DNA of 55,193 bases, from contig NZ_BSNS01000014.1 in NCBI RefSeq assembly GCF_030160115.1, forward strand, positions 1 to 55,193, read 5' to 3'. Both the position numbers and the translations under genes were made by a program. Below the pieces are notes generated by a model. It was given only the letters and a program-made list of their open reading frames with translations. It ran no database searches and was not told the DNA's origin. Of the stretch, positions 1-8,808 are shown in pieces; position 1 is the first letter of the stretch; the number at the start of each line of letters is the position of its first letter. The DNA is from Devosia nitrariae (GTDB lineage: Bacteria > Pseudomonadota > Alphaproteobacteria > Rhizobiales > Devosiaceae).

Positions 1-136
1 GCAAGGTGGACTTGCCGCAGCCCGAAGGCCCGACGAACACCACGAACTCGCCGGAGTCGATTTCAAGGTTCACCTCGTTCAGCACCGGCACCGCGCCGAA
101 CTGCTTGGAGAGGTTCTCAATCCGGATGGTCGACAT
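1..136 (-). CDS. ABC transporter ATP-binding protein, N-terminal part (cut by window edge)
   Basis: Only the first 45 codons are inside the window. The reading frame starts at the ATG at 134-136, preceded by a GAGGAG ribosome site, and runs off the left edge. It contains a complete Walker A motif, GPSGCGKST, at about residues 36-44, after an N-terminus typical of carbohydrate-importer ATPases (MsmK/UgpC type). It lies 30 bp after the sulfatase stop and in the same direction as the binding protein and two permeases upstream, so it should energise that importer. The ATPase of cassette D (27085-28143) has the same Walker A sequence. Family assignment is strong; the substrate is unknown. Confidence 0.9.
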   Translation of the reverse strand, partial: MSTIRIENLSKQFGAVPVLNEVNLEIDSGEFVVFVGPSGCGKSTL

Positions 137-166
137 GTGACGATCTCCTCATTGCGGTGCACGCGT

Positions 167-1732
167 TCACTTCTGGCCCGCCAGCTGACGGCCCTCTCCG
201 CTGGGCCAAGGGACTTCCGCCGGCGGCGCGCGTCCGAGCCGCGTGTGCGTCAGGTCGGCGGGTCCATGCGCGGGCAGGCCCATGCGCTGGTACTGGCTCT
301 CCGGTGCCTCATTGGCCCGCATCAGCTCGAGCATCAAATTGATCATCCGCAGCTCGATCTGCGGGTCCTCGAGCGGGTGCTCCTGTCCCGGATCGGTTTC
401 GAGATCGAAGAGCAGCGTGCCGAGCTCGAAGGCATTGCCGGCACCGAACGGCATTCCGGGAATGCGCAGGACCGGCACGTCCTGGGTGAACGGGAACCCC
501 TCGATGAGCTCGGCGCGCTTGAGCTCCTCTCGCGTGAACTGCCAGCGCATATGCGTGGGCATCAGCGTGTGTTCGTCGAGCGGCCGGTTCGAGGCGTCCC
601 TGGGCGCGCGCATATAGACATAGCGCCCATCGGTGACGTTCACATGCATGCCGAAGGCGCCGAACAAGCCCGCCTCGCGCACCGGCGTGTCGCTGGCGAC
701 GGTCTGCCCAAGCGCGTGGCCCTCCATGCGCTCAGTCGGTGCGACGCCGAAATAGTCGAGCAGGGTCGGCCCGAAATCGATGGTCTGCACCAGGGATTTG
801 CGCCGCTGCCCCTTCGCCTTCGCCCGCGGGTCCCAGATGAACAGGGGCGTGTGGATGTTCTCGTCGTACCAAGGCTGCACCATCTTGGCCCACCAGCCGT
901 GCTCGCCGAGGAGGAATCCATGGTCGGTGCAGACGATCAGCATGGTGTCGTCCCAGAGATCGAGCTCGTCCATCATGTCAATGACGCGCCCGAGCGAAGC
1001 GTCGCACATCGATAAGAGCGCCGAATACTGGTCGCGCACATGCTGCACCGTTTCGGCCGTCTCGGTGACGCGCCCGTAGGTCGGCCAATCGAGCTGGGGG
1101 CCGTCATAGGGCCTCGCATAGTGAGCCTTGTGCCGATCGTAGGAAAAGAACGGCTCGTGCGGATCGAAGGTCTCGATCTGCACCAGCCACCGGTCGCGAT
1201 CGGCATTGGTGCGCACGAACTCGATGCCGGCATCGAAGACGCGGGTCTGCGGATGGTCGGCCTCGTTCTCAAGATATTGGCGGTTGATCCGGTCCTGGCG
1301 GTGGAGCGCCGCATGGTGGTCCGTGGCCAGCGTTTCGCCGGGCGCCGGCACCCGCCCCTTCCAGCGGTCGCCCTCCTGGCCGCGGAAGAACTCATAGGTG
1401 TCGAAGCGGTTGTGGTAGGTCGAGCCGCCGTCTTCCCAATAGTGCTGGTGATCGGTGATCATGTGCGTATAGACGCCGGCTTTGCGCAGCATTTCCGGCA
1501 CGGAGTCGTCGAACGGCTCCAGCGGCCCCCAGGAGCGATGCAGGAAGTTGTAACGCCCGGTCTGCAGCTCGCGCCGGGCCGGCATGCAGGGCATGCTGCC
1601 GGCATAGCAATTGTCGAAGGTGACGGCCTTTTCGGAAAGCCGCTGGAAATTGGGCGCGTGGATCCAATCGCAGCCATAGGGCGGCAGGAACCGCCGGTTG
1701 AGGCTGTCGAACATGACCATGATCGCCTTCAT
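167..1732 (-). CDS. Formylglycine-type sulfatase, cassette A (cytosolic)
   Basis: A 521-residue alkaline-phosphatase-superfamily S1-type sulfatase that should hydrolyse a sulfate ester (or a phosphonate/phosphate monoester, since the same fold and cofactor serve both). The catalytic signature C49-MPAR followed by REL-QTGR is the CxPxR site that is converted to formylglycine. Metal ligands are visible as D9 in MFDS and as D270-H271 in CTDHG. The protein begins directly with the first beta strand and has no signal peptide, so it acts in the cytosol. It sits between the importer permease and ATPase genes, 84 bp after the permease stop, with a GAGGAG ribosome site before its ATG. Cleavage of an imported substrate is therefore likely. 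The exact ester cannot be read from the sequence. Confidence 0.9.
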   Translation of the reverse strand: MKAIMVMFDSLNRRFLPPYGCDWIHAPNFQRLSEKAVTFDNCYAGSMPCMPARRELQTGRYNFLHRSWGPLEPFDDSVPEMLRKAGVYTHMITDHQHYWEDGGSTYHNRFDTYEFFRGQEGDRWKGRVPAPGETLATDHHAALHRQDRINRQYLENEADHPQTRVFDAGIEFVRTNADRDRWLVQIETFDPHEPFFSYDRHKAHYARPYDGPQLDWPTYGRVTETAETVQHVRDQYSALLSMCDASLGRVIDMMDELDLWDDTMLIVCTDHGFLLGEHGWWAKMVQPWYDENIHTPLFIWDPRAKAKGQRRKSLVQTIDFGPTLLDYFGVAPTERMEGHALGQTVASDTPVREAGLFGAFGMHVNVTDGRYVYMRAPRDASNRPLDEHTLMPTHMRWQFTREELKRAELIEGFPFTQDVPVLRIPGMPFGAGNAFELGTLLFDLETDPGQEHPLEDPQIELRMINLMLELMRANEAPESQYQRMGLPAHGPADLTHTRLGRAPPAEVPWPSGEGRQLAGQK

Positions 1733-1816
1733 TGGTGACTCCTCGGCGTAACAAGACCCTGGGCGCGAAGCCCGCGATTGTGTTGATGAGCTGGCAGCGG
1801 CCGCAGGCCCCGCGAC

Positions 1817-2710
1817 TTACTTCAGGGCGCCCGAGAGCGCTCCCGACTGGAAGAATTTCTGGATCAAGAGGAAGAGGACGACGATCGGCACGCTGATGGC
1901 GAGGACGGCAGCCATCAGCAGCGGCCACTGGGTGGAATTCTCCTGGAAGAACACCGTCAGCCCCAGCTGGAGCGTGCGCATGTCATTCGAATACGTGACC
2001 ACCAGCGGCCAGACGAAATCGTTCCACGCCGCCTGGAAGGCAAAGACCCCGACCACCGCGACCGCGGGCTTCACCAGCGGCGTATAGATCTCGAAGAAGA
2101 TGCGGAATTCGCTGGCCCCGTCGATGCGGGCGGCATCGCCGAGTTCCGCCGGCAGCGAGATATAGAACTGGCGCATGAGGAAAATGGCGAGCGCGGAAAC
2201 GATATGCGGCACCATCACCCCGGGCAGCGTGTTGAGCAGGCCCTGCCCGCCATTGCCGAGGATGTCGTTACCTCCGGTCAGCGGCACATGCGAGACCATG
2301 ACGAAGAGCGGCACCAGCGACACTTCCGGCGGCACCACCAGCAGCGCCACCAGCAGCAGCAGCATCAGGTTGCGGCCCCTGACCGGGAGCATGGCCAGCG
2401 CATAGCCGGCCGCGCACGAGAGAACGACCTGGGTGATGGTACAGGTGATGGCAACGACGGCGCTGTTGATGAAGAAGCGCAGGAAGTCGGCGCTGAGGAA
2501 CGCATCGGCGAAATTGGAGAATTCGAGGCGCGAAGGCCAGGCGCCGATCCATTCGCCATGGGGCGTCAGGGCCACCATCACCGTATAAGCCATCGGCACG
2601 GCATAGAGCGCGGTGACGACGAGGGCGATCGCATGGAACGCGGCCGAGGCCGTGATCTTGGGGTCGATGCGCGGGGCCGCGCGGCCGCGTCTAGTGGCAA
2701 CAGTCATCAC
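1817..2710 (-). CDS. Carbohydrate-type ABC transporter permease (MalG-like), cassette A
   Basis: A 297-residue inner-membrane permease with about six transmembrane segments. The cytoplasmic coupling loop (EAA motif) reads ELGDAARIDGAS, the type found in MalG/CUT1 importers, and docks onto the ATPase. Its ATG overlaps the stop codon of the upstream permease by four bases (2707-2710), so the two are translationally coupled; a second ATG follows immediately and may be the one used. A positively charged N-terminal tail of about 20 residues precedes the first membrane helix. It forms a heterodimer with the product of the neighbouring permease gene. Substrate unknown, probably the compound cleaved by the adjacent sulfatase. 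Confidence 0.9.
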   Translation of the reverse strand: MMTVATRRGRAAPRIDPKITASAAFHAIALVVTALYAVPMAYTVMVALTPHGEWIGAWPSRLEFSNFADAFLSADFLRFFINSAVVAITCTITQVVLSCAAGYALAMLPVRGRNLMLLLLVALLVVPPEVSLVPLFVMVSHVPLTGGNDILGNGGQGLLNTLPGVMVPHIVSALAIFLMRQFYISLPAELGDAARIDGASEFRIFFEIYTPLVKPAVAVVGVFAFQAAWNDFVWPLVVTYSNDMRTLQLGLTVFFQENSTQWPLLMAAVLAISVPIVVLFLLIQKFFQSGALSGALK

Positions 2711-3627
2711 GAGACCTCCCGTTTCGGGCGGAGCACGAAGCGCAGCACCAGCGACAGCACCACGACCAGCAGGAACAGCATCACCGCCATGGCGCAGGCC
2801 TTGCCGATGGAAAGGTTGGTGAAGGCTTCATCGTACATGAGATAGACGATGGTGCGGGTAGCGTTGACCGGCCCGCCGCGCGTCATCACGTAGGACTGGG
2901 TGAACATCTGCAGCGCGCCGAGGAACCAGGTGATGGCAACGAACGCCACCACCCCGCGGATGGTCGGCAGGCTTATGGTCCAGAAGCGCTGCACCGCATT
3001 GGCCCCATCCATCTTGGCGGCCTCGAGCAGGTCCGAGGGTACCGACTTCAGCGCCGCGAGCACGATGATCATGAAGTAGCCGAGGTTGCGCCACATGCTC
3101 ATCACAACGATCGAGGGCATGGCCCAGGCGGGATCCGAGAGGAAGTAGATCGGGCCCCAGTCGATCGCCATCAGCGCCGAGTTGATCGGCCCCACTGCCG
3201 GATCGAGCAGCAGGTTCCACACCAGCGCGACGACCACATAGGAGGCCGCCTGCGGCAGATAAACGATGGTGCGCATCACCGGGCCGCCGAAGAGGTAGCC
3301 ATTAAAGAGCGCCGCAACCAGCACCACGACGACGATGCCGATGCCGACCTGGCTGACGGCAAATGAGAGCGTGTTGCGCAGCGACTCCCAGAAGACCGGA
3401 TCGCGCAGGATCGCTTGATAGTTGGCAAGGCCCACCCATTGCGGCGGCGCCAGCAGCGAATAATTGGTCAGGCTGAAATAGAAGGCGAGGAGGAGCGGCA
3501 CCACCGAGGTGAGGATGATCGCCACGGCCGCCGGACTGAGGAGGATCTCCCCCGCCAGCCGCTGCCGGCGCTCGAGATCGTGGGTGAAGGGGCGCGCTTG
3601 CGGCCGCGCCCCCACGTCACTTCCCAT
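2707..3627 (-). CDS. Carbohydrate-type ABC transporter permease (MalF-like), cassette A
   Basis: A CUT1-family permease of 306 residues from the chosen start, with six predicted membrane spans and an EAA-type loop (DLLEAAKMDGANA) toward the C-terminus. An in-frame ATG lies 72 bases further upstream, but it is inside the end of the binding-protein gene. The ATG at 3625-3627, 13 bp after that stop, gives the usual N-terminal length and charge. It lies second in the operon, after the binding protein and overlapping the next permease by four bases. Together they make the membrane channel of cassette A. The family call is secure; the start is likely but not certain, as its ribosome site is weak. 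Confidence 0.88.
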   Translation of the reverse strand: MGSDVGARPQARPFTHDLERRQRLAGEILLSPAAVAIILTSVVPLLLAFYFSLTNYSLLAPPQWVGLANYQAILRDPVFWESLRNTLSFAVSQVGIGIVVVVLVAALFNGYLFGGPVMRTIVYLPQAASYVVVALVWNLLLDPAVGPINSALMAIDWGPIYFLSDPAWAMPSIVVMSMWRNLGYFMIIVLAALKSVPSDLLEAAKMDGANAVQRFWTISLPTIRGVVAFVAITWFLGALQMFTQSYVMTRGGPVNATRTIVYLMYDEAFTNLSIGKACAMAVMLFLLVVVLSLVLRFVLRPKREVS

Positions 3628-3640
3628 TACCGCAACGCCG

Positions 3641-4924
3641 TCAGGCCGCATTGATCTCATCGATCTTGCGGTCGAGATCGGCAAGGATCGCCGCCTCACC
3701 GCCGCTCTGGCGGATGGCGGCCTGCATGGCGATGTTCACCTGCTGCTGGATCTGCAACAGGTTCGGCGCCGTCGGCAGCGCCCCGGCATATTGCGTCGCC
3801 TCGACGAAGCCGCGGTCGACATTGGCGAGATAGGGTGCATCGGCCTGGTCGGTGCGCGCCGGCAGCCCGCCCCAGAGCTCGGCGACCTTTGCCGATTGCT
3901 CCTTTGAGGCGATGAACGAGAGCAGCGCCCAGGCGCCGTCCGGATCGGCGGTGTTGGCGCCAATGCCGAACTTGTTGATCCAGGCGATGGTCCTGGGTTC
4001 GCCGCCGGCATCGGCCGAGAGTGGCTGGCCGGCAACGATATATTGCTGCACCTCGGGCGCGTTCTGCGCCGCGTTCGCGGATTCGTTGGCACTGTTGTAG
4101 GCCATCGCCGCCCTGCCTTGCACCATCGGCCGCGGGCCCGTACCCTGGTAGACGAGATTGGGGTTGGCGAGCCCCTCGGCAAAGAACGACACCAGATATT
4201 CGAGCGCCCGCATGCCGGGCTCGCTCGAAAGCACCGATTTGCCGCTCTCGTCGAAGAACGAACCGTTGGCCTGGTAGAGCATCTGCGAGAAGGTCTGCAT
4301 CAGCCCGACGGACGTGTCCTGACCGGAAAAGAACGGCGCATCAAGCGGGCCGCCCTCACTCTTGGAGAGCTTGATGGCAAGCGCCTTGAACTCGTCCCAG
4401 CTGGTGGGCAGTGCGTCGGCGCCGACGCCCACTTGTTCGAGCATGTCGGAGCGGTAGACGGCGGTACGCACGTCCGCATATACGGGCAGCGCATAGGAGC
4501 GGCCGTCATAGGTGCCATCCTGCAGCATCGCCGGATAGAACTTGTCGGTATCGTCCCAGGCGGCCAGGCGTTCGTCGATCGGCAGGAACGCCCCACGCGA
4601 GGCGAGGGCCGGCGTCATCACCTGGCCCATCATGGTCACATCAGCCATGGTGCCGCTGGCAGCGGCGGTCAGCAGGCGCTGAAAGGCAGAACCCCAGTCG
4701 GACTGGCGCAGCTCCACATCGTAGCCCGTCTCGGCCTTGAATTCGGCGAGGGCCCCCTTCATCCACTCGGTGGCCTTCTGGTCCGGCCCCAGCACCATGA
4801 TCGACAGGAACTTGTTCTGCGCCAGGATGGCCGGGGCATAGATACCGGCCGCAAGGCCGGCCGCACCGGCCGCGGCCCCTTTCAGCACCGAACGGCGGCT
4901 GAACTTTGCGTTTTTGATGGACAT
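3641..4924 (-). CDS. ABC transporter extracellular solute-binding protein (Tat-exported), cassette A
   Basis: A 427-residue family-1 solute-binding protein that captures the substrate in the periplasm and delivers it to the two permeases. The start at 4922-4924 follows a strong GGAGGAG ribosome site and opens a twin-arginine signal: SRRSVLKG, then a hydrophobic run ending APAILA, with cleavage near residue 35. An upstream in-frame ATG at 4972 lacks these marks. It is the first gene of the minus-strand operon, which continues with two permeases, the sulfatase and the ATPase, and it is divergent from a LysR gene 214 bp away. Tat export suggests that it folds before export. The ligand is unknown. 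Confidence 0.9.
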   Translation of the reverse strand: MSIKNAKFSRRSVLKGAAAGAAGLAAGIYAPAILAQNKFLSIMVLGPDQKATEWMKGALAEFKAETGYDVELRQSDWGSAFQRLLTAAASGTMADVTMMGQVMTPALASRGAFLPIDERLAAWDDTDKFYPAMLQDGTYDGRSYALPVYADVRTAVYRSDMLEQVGVGADALPTSWDEFKALAIKLSKSEGGPLDAPFFSGQDTSVGLMQTFSQMLYQANGSFFDESGKSVLSSEPGMRALEYLVSFFAEGLANPNLVYQGTGPRPMVQGRAAMAYNSANESANAAQNAPEVQQYIVAGQPLSADAGGEPRTIAWINKFGIGANTADPDGAWALLSFIASKEQSAKVAELWGGLPARTDQADAPYLANVDRGFVEATQYAGALPTAPNLLQIQQQVNIAMQAAIRQSGGEAAILADLDRKIDEINAA

Positions 4925-5094
4925 CGTTTCTCCTCCCACGAATGTTTGTAGGGGACGTCCATCGCAAGCCATTCCAGGCGGCCTCTCCGGCTCGCCCTCT
5001 GCGGGACGGTTGGTTGCCGGCGGCGTGCGGACGGATGGCGGGATGGCGCTTTCCCTCTCCTCGCTGAAAATCTATCCGGCAGGCCCGATAAGCG

Positions 5095-5110
5095 ATAATA
5101 GCTATTGTTA
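5095..5110. promoter_or_regulatory. Candidate LysR operator in the divergent promoter region of cassette A
   Basis: The 214-bp gap between the binding-protein gene and the LysR gene ends in an AT-rich stretch unlike its surroundings. Its core AATAGCTATT (5097-5106) is a perfect 10-bp palindrome, flanked by ATA to the left and GTTA to the right. It lies about 30 bp before the LysR start. Aligned from ATAAT, it matches about 14 of 21 bases of the cassette C site at 52212. Placement and symmetry fit a LysR binding site that serves both directions; this is inferred. Confidence 0.45.
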
Positions 5111-5138
5111 CATCATCGATATCCGTTAGTTATGACCC

Positions 5139-6050
5139 ATGCGCCTTCTCGTCTCCCGGCATCTCGAGAACTTTCTCGTTCTCTACGAGATGCGCAACAT
5201 GCGCGCCGCCGCCGAGCGCAAGGGCATTACCCAGCCGGCCCTGACCAAGAGCCTCAGGACCCTCGAGGACGAAGTCGGCAGCGATCTCTTCAAGCGCACG
5301 GCTAAAGGCCTGGAGCCGACCGAGGCGGGCGAGGCGCTCCACCGCTACGCCCACGCCATCGACCAGGAAGCGCGCTTTGCGACCCTCGACGTCCAGCGCT
5401 CGACCATCGAGGCCAAGGGTCTCCTGCGCATGGGCGTCGGCCCGGCCCTGGCCGTCAGCAGCCTGCCGCGCGTGCTCGTCGACTTCTACGAAAAGTTTCC
5501 CAATGTGCAGGTCAGCGTCGAGACCGGCATCACCACCGTCCTTATCGAGGAGGTGATCCGCGGCGATCTCGACGTGATGATCAGCGCCCGGCCCGATCGC
5601 CCGCTGCCCGAGCACTTCGCCGCCGTGCATCTCTTTTCCAATCGCATGCTGGCCGTCTGCCGGCGCGATCACCCGTTGCGGCAGCGGGCCCGCGTCACCA
5701 TCGAGGATCTCTGCCAGTACCGGCGCGTCGGCTTCCTCGATGACCACGATTTCGATATCAACGCGAAGAAGACCTTCGGCAGGCGCGTCGAAAACCTGAC
5801 CGCTGCCATACGCACCAACAGCGTCTCGGTCATGCTCGACGTGCTGGCCGCGACCGACCATTTCGCCATCGTCAACGAAATCATGGTCCCCCGGGGGAAG
5901 GCTCAGGGCCTCCTGCCCCTCACCGTCGACGACCCGCTCTGGGTCATCCACATCGAATTGATCTGCAAACTCGCCTTCATCGACTCCCGCCCGATCAAGA
6001 CCTTGCTGCGCGCCTGGAACGCGCGGACCCTGGTGCCTTCGACACACTGA
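5139..6050 (+). CDS. LysR-family transcriptional regulator, cassette A
   Basis: A 303-residue LysR regulator: a winged helix-turn-helix at residues about 7-65 (MRAAAERKGITQPALTKSLR region) followed by a periplasmic-binding-protein-like effector domain at about 95-295. It is divergent from the cassette A importer and is followed after 25 bp by a second sulfatase gene in the same direction. It should therefore control both the importer operon to its left and the sulfatase to its right, probably in response to the imported ester or its product. The start at ATG 5139 leaves the standard short N-terminus; the ribosome site is weak. It is one of three LysR genes here that are paired with sulfatases. 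Confidence 0.9.
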   Translation: MRLLVSRHLENFLVLYEMRNMRAAAERKGITQPALTKSLRTLEDEVGSDLFKRTAKGLEPTEAGEALHRYAHAIDQEARFATLDVQRSTIEAKGLLRMGVGPALAVSSLPRVLVDFYEKFPNVQVSVETGITTVLIEEVIRGDLDVMISARPDRPLPEHFAAVHLFSNRMLAVCRRDHPLRQRARVTIEDLCQYRRVGFLDDHDFDINAKKTFGRRVENLTAAIRTNSVSVMLDVLAATDHFAIVNEIMVPRGKAQGLLPLTVDDPLWVIHIELICKLAFIDSRPIKTLLRAWNARTLVPSTH

Positions 6051-6075
6051 AACCCTCTCCAGATGGAGCCATACG

Positions 6076-7476
6076 ATGCCGATCTCGCGTGGAAGACCAA
6101 ACATCGTCCTCGTCCTGATCGACGACATGGGCTGGCAGGATCTCGGCTGTTATGGCTCGACCTTCTATGAAACGCCCAACATCGATGCGCTGGCCGCGCG
6201 CGGCACGCGGTTTACGCAGGCCTATGCGGCGGCGCCAGTGTGCTCGCCCACGCGGGCGAGCCTGATGAGCGGGAAATATCCCGCCCGCGTCGGCATCACC
6301 CAGTATATCGGCGGCCATGGTGTCGGCAGATTGGTGGATGTGCCTTATTTCCACGGGCTGCCGGAAAACGAATTCTCGCTGGCGCGCGCCTTGCGCGAGG
6401 GCGGCTACCGCACCTGGCATGTGGGCAAGTGGCATCTGGGGGACGCCCGGCACGGACCGGAGCGGCATGGGTTCGACGTCAATATCGGCGGCTGCGCCCT
6501 GGGGTCGCCCACGACCTATTTCAGCCCCTATGCAATCCCGACGCTTGAGGACGGGCCGCCGGGCGAATATCTGACCGACCGCCTGACGGACGAGGCGATC
6601 CGCCTCGTCGAGACGGCCGACGAGCGGCCGTTCTTCCTCAATCTCTGGCACTATGCGGTGCACACGCCACTCGAGGCCCCCGGCGACCTCATCGGCAAAT
6701 ACCAGCGCAAGGCCGCCGCGCTCGGCCTCGACACCCACGCGATCGTCAAGGCCGAGTCGATGTCCGCCTGGCATCTCAGGGGCAAGCATGTCGAACGGCG
6801 CACGGTGCAGTCCGACCCCGCCTATGCAGCGATGATCGAGAATCTCGATGCCAATATCGGCCGCCTCGTCGCCGCGCTCGATGCGGCCGGAAAGCTGAAC
6901 GAGACGCTGATCGTCTTCACCTCCGACAATGGCGGGCTCTCGACCTCCGAGGGTTCACCCACCTGCAATGCGCCGCTCGCCGAGGGCAAGGGCTGGATGC
7001 AGGACGGGGGCGTGCGCGTACCTTTCATCGCGTGTCTGCCCGGCGTTGTGCCGGCCGCACAATCGCCCCTCGCCTTTTCGACACCCGACATCTATCCGAC
7101 CCTGCTCAGCGCCGCCGGCCTGCCGGCAAGGCCGCGCCAGCATGTCGACGGCGTCGACCTCTGGGCGCAGTGGCGGGGGCTCAGCAACGCCGGCCGCGGA
7201 GCCCTGTTCTGGCATTATCCGCACTATTCCAACCAGGGCGGCACCCCGGGCGCGGCCGTGCGCGAGGGCGACTTCAAGCTGATCCGCTGGTTCGAGGACG
7301 GACGCCTTGCCCTCTTCAACCTGGCCGAGGACATCGAGGAACGGCACGACCTGTCAAGCGAGCGTCCCGACCTCGTCGAAAAGCTTGGCCTGCGCCTCGA
7401 CGACTGGTCGCGCGACGTTATGGCCCTCGTCCCGCAACCCAACCCGCACGACTATTTTCCCCCGGAAGGGATGTGA
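6076..7476 (+). CDS. Arylsulfatase A-like sulfatase (formylglycine type, cytosolic)
   Basis: A 466-residue sulfatase with the canonical signature C56-SPTRASLMSGK, whose cysteine is oxidised to formylglycine. Metal-binding D16-D17 lie in LIDDMGW, the active-site GKWHLG follows at residues about 117-122, and the second metal site reads SDNGG. This is the arylsulfatase A branch, distinct from the CMPAR-type enzymes at 167 and 9819. There is no signal peptide, so the enzyme is cytosolic. It lies 25 bp after the LysR gene and is probably co-transcribed with it. Two different sulfatases in cassette A suggest a substrate with two ester groups, or two substrates sharing one importer. Confidence 0.93.
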   Translation: MPISRGRPNIVLVLIDDMGWQDLGCYGSTFYETPNIDALAARGTRFTQAYAAAPVCSPTRASLMSGKYPARVGITQYIGGHGVGRLVDVPYFHGLPENEFSLARALREGGYRTWHVGKWHLGDARHGPERHGFDVNIGGCALGSPTTYFSPYAIPTLEDGPPGEYLTDRLTDEAIRLVETADERPFFLNLWHYAVHTPLEAPGDLIGKYQRKAAALGLDTHAIVKAESMSAWHLRGKHVERRTVQSDPAYAAMIENLDANIGRLVAALDAAGKLNETLIVFTSDNGGLSTSEGSPTCNAPLAEGKGWMQDGGVRVPFIACLPGVVPAAQSPLAFSTPDIYPTLLSAAGLPARPRQHVDGVDLWAQWRGLSNAGRGALFWHYPHYSNQGGTPGAAVREGDFKLIRWFEDGRLALFNLAEDIEERHDLSSERPDLVEKLGLRLDDWSRDVMALVPQPNPHDYFPPEGM

Positions 7477-7516
7477 TCCCTTCCCTCCTCGGGCGCGGAG
7501 CCTGTCCTCGGGGGCT

Positions 7517-7553
7517 CCCGTTGTGTGATTCAATCAGAACGGGAAATGCTCTG
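7517..7553. repeat. Dispersed palindromic intergenic repeat, copy 1
   Basis: CCCGTT at 7517-7522 pairs with AACGGG at 7538-7543 around a GATTCAATC core, followed by a GCTCT tail. The same core recurs at 20641 and 40094. The 359-bp gap 7477-7835 holds this element and a second hairpin repeat but no supported gene. Confidence 0.6.
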
Positions 7554-7745
7554 GATGACAGTTGGCGGCGGTTGGGCAGGCCGATCGATTCGGCGGCCAA
7601 CGCCCCGATTTCGGTGTTGACGCGTTGGGTGAGTCCTCATCGCCCTGGGCTGCATCGCGTGAAATACTGCCAAATATCTCTGCGCCGGCGCTTCGGCCAG
7701 CATCCTCAACCTCTCATGTCGCCCCGCGAGGCTGGTGACCACCCT

Positions 7746-7802
7746 CCTTTCTCTCCTCGTGGGAGAAAGGTGGCGCGCGACAGCGCGAGGCGGATGAGGG
7801 GG
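7746..7802. repeat. Double-hairpin intergenic repeat (BIME/REP-like)
   Basis: CCTTTCTC (7746-7753) pairs with GAGAAAGG (7763-7770). This is followed by a second GC-only hairpin, GCGCG...CGCG, and the tail GGCGGATGAGGGG. The layout resembles the extragenic palindromes common in rhizobial genomes. It lies between convergent genes (sulfatase on the plus strand, hydrolase on the minus strand) and may end both transcripts. Confidence 0.5.
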
Positions 7803-7835
7803 CCTTGCGCACCCCTCACCCCGTCAACGCTCTGT

Positions 7836-8720
7836 TCAGAAAAACCCCTTCGGCGTCTCGCCCTTCAGGAACGGCTCGATAAAGGCATGCAGCAGGTCGA
7901 CCTGGGTGATGACGGCCGTGTGCGACGTCGCCGGCAGGACCGCCAGTCGGGATTCGGGCAGCGGCTCGCCCATGTCGCCCATGATACCGCCGCCGAGCAG
8001 CCGCAACATCGCAACCGCGTGCTCGAGCGTGTTGACGTCCGCATCGCCGGTGATGATCAGCACCGGCGTGGTGAGCGCAGCAACGTCCTCTTCCCAGGCC
8101 ATGGGTTCGTGCTCGAGCGCGATCAGCTTTTCGGCCAGGGCCGGAAAGCCCTCCGGGTCGGCGGCGAGTTGGCGATACTCCTCGGCGAACGGCATTTCGA
8201 CGATCATCTCCACCGTCATCTGCGGGATCGCCTCGGTGAACGCCGGCTGCCAGCCCTCGAGGTCATAAGCGACAGAAGCGGCAGCGAGCTTGTTGACCCT
8301 CTCCGGGTGGCGGATGGCGAGCTGCAGCCCGGCGATCGCGCCCATGGAGTAGCCGAAGACGTCGGCCTTTTCGATGCCGACCTCATCCATGAACGCGGCC
8401 ACGTCATCGGCAAGGTTCTGATAGGTGATCGGCCGGTCGATATCGGTCGTGCGGCCGTGCCCTTGCAATTCGAGCGCATAGACCTTGTGGGTCTCGGCGA
8501 GCCTGGGGATGATCTCGCCCATGGTCAGGATGTTCATATAGGCGCCATGCAGGACGATCAGCGGATCACCCTCGCCCGAGACCTCGTAATACATCTGCAT
8601 GCCGTTGACATCGACGCGCGCGCCGACGGGTTCGGATGAGGCGGAATCCTGCGCCAGCGCGGGGGCTGCCGACGCGGCCACCAGGGCGGTGGCGATGGAA
8701 AGAAGCGTCTGCCTCAACAT
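7836..8720 (-). CDS. Secreted alpha/beta-fold hydrolase
   Basis: A 294-residue alpha/beta hydrolase with a clear Sec signal peptide (residues 1-24, ending APALAQ), so it is exported to the periplasm or beyond. The oxyanion region reads LHGAY (about 57-61). The nucleophile elbow GYSMG places the catalytic serine at 125. A late GDADVN supplies the acid, and a histidine in ATSHTAV near the C-terminus completes the triad. The start at 8718-8720 follows an AGGAGA ribosome site. It is divergent from an AraC-type regulator with a perfect palindrome between them. An esterase, lactonase or haloperoxidase-like role is possible; the substrate is not evident. Confidence 0.85.
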   Translation of the reverse strand: MLRQTLLSIATALVAASAAPALAQDSASSEPVGARVDVNGMQMYYEVSGEGDPLIVLHGAYMNILTMGEIIPRLAETHKVYALELQGHGRTTDIDRPITYQNLADDVAAFMDEVGIEKADVFGYSMGAIAGLQLAIRHPERVNKLAAASVAYDLEGWQPAFTEAIPQMTVEMIVEMPFAEEYRQLAADPEGFPALAEKLIALEHEPMAWEEDVAALTTPVLIITGDADVNTLEHAVAMLRLLGGGIMGDMGEPLPESRLAVLPATSHTAVITQVDLLHAFIEPFLKGETPKGFF

Positions 8721-8771
8721 TTCTGTCTCCTGGAATGGCCTTGAGTTGACTGAAAGACTAGACCCAGGCGA

Positions 8772-8791
8772 TTTTGTCGCAAACGACAAAA
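8772..8791. promoter_or_regulatory. Perfect palindromic operator between hydrolase and DJ-1/AraC regulator
   Basis: TTTTGTCG (8772-8779) and CGACAAAA (8784-8791) form a perfect inverted repeat with a 4-bp spacer, in the 88-bp gap between two divergent genes. It ends 17 bp before the regulator start. Such a site fits binding by the adjacent AraC-family protein and joint control of both genes (inference). Confidence 0.6.
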
Positions 8792-8808
8792 CACGGGCAG
8801 AAACGGTC

